Shown here one piece after another: positions 60,406-64,000 of a stretch of 64,000 bases of DNA. Within the stretch, counting starts at the first letter, position 1; the number at the start of each line of letters is the position of its first letter. The position numbers and the translations under genes were made by a program. This DNA comes from Microcebus murinus (taxonomy: Eukaryota; Chordata; Mammalia; Primates; Cheirogaleidae): NCBI RefSeq assembly GCF_040939455.1, contig NC_134136.1, positions 73,360,001 to 73,424,000 on the forward strand, given 5' to 3'. A model generated the notes under the pieces. That model did not search any database and was not told the origin of the DNA. It worked only from the letters and a program-made list of their open reading frames with translations.

Positions 60406-60980
60406 TGCAGAATAGGATTATATGAAGACTTCTCCCATTGCATCCTTAGTCTTCCAATGTTTTGCACCCAGAGTAAAACAATAACAAATAAACAACCTTT
60501 CCCATCGCCCCCCAAAAAAACCAGACAACATCTCTTTTAGTTTAGTGTACAAACTGGATTGATTTCAGTGGGATTGGAGGAAGAGAAGGAAACTTGAACC
60601 TGAGTTTGAAGACACTCTACCACCAAAACAGCTTCCTGGTCTGCCTTCAGCCCACATGTATACAGATAATTCATCAGCACAGTGAAGCCTAGACTGGCAT
60701 CTTCCTGAGTCCCAGGGCTTCCCAGGGTTTCATTTTGTATAACTGTCCTCAGGTCATAAAATCACCAGGAGCCTTAATCATAATGATGATAATAATAACA
60801 ACAGCAACAAGGACAACAAAAATCCTGAAGGACTTTGCCAGGAGGTATTCAGGGAAGGATATTTGCCAGCTAATGGAGTCTCTGTTGTGGAGAACTTTTC
60901 TGTTTTTTGTTCTCCCTAGGTGATAGCACTTTCCTCTCATTACTAAATCCTTTGTTCCCCATGTTTATATTCTCTTCCTT
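60406..60980. other. Unassigned DNA
   Basis: No gene was seen. The overlapping 62-63 codon frames at 60735-60940 come from an ATA/ATG-type simple repeat. Confidence 0.35.
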
Positions 60981-60984
60981 ATTC

Positions 60985-61145
60985 CTCTGGAGCTGCTTCT
61001 CAAACATTAATGTGCATAGGAATCACTTGGGGATCTTGTTAAACTATAAATTCTGAGTTAGTAGGTATCCAATATAGTGCATTTTTACAAGCTCCCCAGT
61101 AATGACAATGCTGCTGGAACATGGAACACACTTTGGGAAACAAGG
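60985..61145 (-). repeat. MER20-like hAT element
   Basis: Landmarks gcttctcaaacattaatgtg, cataggaatcacttgggga, acatggaacacactttggga. The orientation is given relative to my memory of the consensus and is uncertain. Confidence 0.65.
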
Positions 61146-61196
61146 CTCTCTTGCTATCCAGTTGAACTTTCTGCAGTGAAGGAAATGTTCCATAAT

Positions 61197-61355
61197 TTGC
61201 TTTGTCCAATAGGGTACCCACTAGCTACATGTGGCTATTGAGCACTTAAAGTATGGCTAGTGTAACTAAGGAACTGATTTTTAAATTTAATTTTTATTAA
61301 TTTAAATAGCCATATGTGGCTAGTGGCAACTGTATTGGACACTGCAGCTCTAGAG
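61197..61355. repeat. Palindrome-ended hAT-type element
   Basis: The text ttgtccaataggg ... ctacatgtggctattgagca on the left is mirrored by agccatatgtggctagtgg ... tattggaca on the right. Confidence 0.7.
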
Positions 61356-61359
61356 TAGG

Positions 61360-61582
61360 GACAAACCAATAGACATTTTATGTAAAGGGCTAAGTAGTAA
61401 CTATTTTAGCCTTTGTGGACCATGTCGACTCTGTTACATCTCAACTCTGCCATTGTAACATGGGGAAAAAATCATAGATAATATGTAAACAAATGGGCAT
61501 GGCATATTCCACTAAAAAATTATTGACAAAGATAGGCTGGTTTTGGCCTGTGGTCTATGGTTTGCAGACTGCTGCTTTAGAG
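61360..61582 (+). repeat. hAT-Charlie element
   Basis: Same family as 33949 and 54030: taaagggctaagtagtaac, tagcctttgtggaccatg, ggtttgcagactgctg. Confidence 0.7.
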
Positions 61583-63279
61583 TCTACTTTGGTGATTTTA
61601 TAATAAAAGAAAGATTTAAAAAATAACCTGAAGCATATTCCTGAGACTAAAATAAATCTCTTTTTTAAAATTTAAATCTGAACTGCATAAAACATTAGTT
61701 TTGCTTTTGATCCATAAAAATCTCATAATCAAATTGTCTTTTAAAAATTGAAGCCTAACATTCTATGTTATTATAGTAAATATTGCCCATGACTGTTTAT
61801 TACTATTAGTCTATTAGACAGATGTTCTACACATCTATACACATACTTTTTTGTGTACATTTTAAATCTTGAAATCTTTACTGCACTACCATTCATAAAA
61901 TATAATCGGTCTCTATGTACCATTATAGAGTAAATATTTTTTAGATACCTCTCAATTCGATGGTTGTGGCAGTGGGGTTATGTTTTCAGTGTATGTACTC
62001 TATCAACATAAGAAAGATTCGTGTAATAAGTCCCTGTTAATCTTATTGCATTTCCTCTTTTGTTTTTCACAAAGGCTGCCTGGACTAATTTTTTTATATA
62101 TGTGTTTTGTTAAGTTGGCAACATTTTTCCAGTTATGCCATCTATCTTGAAATGATAAATGCCATGCTGGGACATTGTTAGTTTGCATCATTAACCATTA
62201 GAAACAGTAAGGAGTTATAAAGTAATCCCTCATTGTGCTAAACACAAGATGTTTTTCTCTAAAATGAACAATCTAAAGATAAGTGGTCCAAATCACTGCT
62301 TCCAAAGAATATGCAGTAAATTTGTGTTCAGTTGGGGCTAATATTGGTATTTGAGGTATATACATTCTGATGAAGGTGATAAGGTAGGCACCTGGACAAA
62401 GGAGATAGTCACAGTCAAATGTTTCTGTCTTATGCTTAATGGATAAGTGAAGGGTGAGAGGATGTAGAGCTGACAGCAAGTCAGTGATGTGTTGTATAAA
62501 GACCAAAGGAAGGGGACTTAGGCCTTCTAAGAGCCCAATCCTTGTATGCTATGGCTGAAAACTTTTCCAGTGAAGAAGTGTATATTATTAGAGACAAGGC
62601 AGGTGTTGTGGACTATGTTGTAAAGACCACATAAAGGCAAGCACATGGGAACTTATGGCTCTAACCTAGGCATCTTAGATCCTAGCTTTAGAGCACAGAA
62701 CTACTCTAGTCCCCAGTTCCTTGTGGGGATGGAGCTTCCAATATCTTACCAAGCTCGAGGTAAGGCAATAAGGCAGAGGAATTTAGGTTTTCAAAACCAA
62801 GGACAAGTCCTTTAAGGCCCTTCTATGTTGCAAGCTCTTGTACCCCCTTTAAGCACAGGACAAATATCTCCTCATTGTTAGAGCATTCTCTATCTCTCCT
62901 CTTTGCCTTCCTCATACCTCTGCTCTCTCATTGTACTTTGTATGGACACCTACTAGCACATCAAGGTGCACAGGTAGCCTTACAATTTAGCTTATGTATT
63001 TTTCTCCTCCATTTGACGGCAAACTTCTTGAGGGTATGGACTATTTTGTCCATCTCTGCATCCCCAGTGCCTAGCATAGAATCTGATATAAGGTAAGTAC
63101 CAATAAAGAGAAAAATAAGTTTGAATTGAATACCTAAAACCAAATTATAATTAAAAACAATTTATTATAAAATGTATCTATTTAATTGCAGAACATTTTC
63201 AAAATGCATCAAGTAAAAAGAAATAAAATATTTTCTTACAAATCTGAGATTATACTCCACATAGGGCATTTCAGTCTGC
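61583..63279. other. Unassigned DNA
   Basis: No gene was seen. An L2/MIR-like tail is at about 63015-63115 (tctgcatccccagtgcctag). Confidence 0.4.
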
Positions 63280-63405
63280 TTTTCTCTTTTTTTATTTCAG
63301 CATATTATGGGGGTACAAATTTTAAGGTTTCAAATAATGCCCTTGCCCCCCCCAAGTCTGAGCTTCAAGTGTGACCATCCCCCAGATGGTACACATCTCA
63401 TTCAT

Positions 63406-63500
<95 letters not shown>

Positions 63501-64000
63501 GCCCCGCTCCCACCTGCCCAATACCCCAATAATGTAGTTGCTATGTGTCCACTTAGGTGCTATTCAGTTAATACCAGTTTGCTGGTGAGTATATGTAGTG
63601 CTTGTTTTTCCATTCTTGGGATACTTCACTTAGTTGTATGGGTTCCAACTCTACCCAGGAAAATACAAGATGTGCTATATCACCATTGTTTCTTAAAGCT
63701 GAATAGTACTCCATGGTATACATATACCACATTTTATTAATCCACTCATGAATTGATGGTCACTTGAGCTGTTTCCACAGCTTTGCAATTGTGAATTATG
63801 CTGCTATAAACATTCGAGTACAGGTGTCATTTTTGTAGAGTGTCATTTGATCTTTTGGGTAGATGCTCAGTAATGGGATTGCTGGATCAAATGGTAGATC
63901 CACTTGCATCACTTTAAGGTATCTCCATATTGCTTTCCACAGAGGTTGAATTAGTTTTCAGTCCACCAGCAGTATAGAAGTGTTCCTATCTCTCCACATC
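63280..64000 (-). mobile_element. Strepsirrhine-type L1, antisense, running off the window
   Basis: From the T-rich end (ctttttttatttcagcatat) through the lineage-specific 3' UTR (antisense of gatgtgcaccatctgg), then ORF2 tail text (cattcttgggatacttcact, agtactccatggtatacat, ctgctataaacattcga). It continues beyond 64000. Confidence 0.9.
63406..63497. repeat. (TG)n(TA)n compound microsatellite inside the L1 3' UTR
   Basis: About 90 bp of alternating TG then TA. In the L1 copies at 15890 and 39650 the matching place is only a short 'tatatacatacataatgag', so the repeat expanded after insertion. Confidence 0.93.

Noticed and set aside
63307..63740. Open frames with Cys-Val and Ile-Tyr repeats
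   Set aside because: They are translations of the TG/TA microsatellite and L1 tail.

Overview
The window is repeat-dense mammalian nuclear DNA. The Alu copies are dimers carrying an extra middle block (ggccaattaatttctttc) before the usual right-arm sequence. The L1 3' ends share a distinctive tail (gatgtgcaccatctgg ... gtacccccataatatg). I associate both with strepsirrhine primates (lemurs and lorises); that assignment comes from memory of these families and was not searched. I found no intact host protein gene and no complete RNA gene. Almost everything recognisable is a mobile element or its wreckage.

The centrepiece (5223-21068) is a broken class I, gammaretrovirus-like endogenous retrovirus. 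It has two LTRs of about 400 bp, a proline-tRNA type primer binding site, and gag, protease, reverse transcriptase, RNase H, integrase and env in the expected order. The gag-protease junction is still an in-frame UAG. An Alu sits in gag. A full-length L1 of about 6.9 kb (9198-16110) sits in pol. A second Alu sits inside that L1, and the L1 carries what looks like a short 3' transduction. The plus strand of the retrovirus is full of A runs, and several catalytic codons show G-to-A changes, which suggests APOBEC3-type editing.

Left flank (1-5222): a solo LTR, a TA-flanked miniature DNA transposon and unassigned DNA. Middle (21-36 kb): a palindromic DNA element, an old MaLR-type LTR interrupted by three later insertions, old L1, MER5A and hAT-Charlie fragments, a second copy of the miniature transposon, and two adjacent solo LTRs with clean 4-bp target duplications. 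Region 36-48 kb: L2, a Tigger1-like transposon with transposase remnants, a 40-bp insertion derived from the 5' half of a threonine tRNA with a 15-bp target duplication, L1/HAL1-like sequence, Alus and FLAM monomers. Region 48-64 kb: antisense L1 pieces, more hAT elements, two further solo LTRs of the family seen at 197 and 36259 (one nested in another LTR), an unrecognised exon-like open frame on the minus strand cut by one of those LTRs, and at the right edge an antisense strepsirrhine-type L1 whose 3' UTR has grown a long TG/TA microsatellite.

Nothing here works as an operon or a host pathway. What the window records is layers of insertion, and the nesting gives their relative order: retrovirus first, then L1, then Alu.
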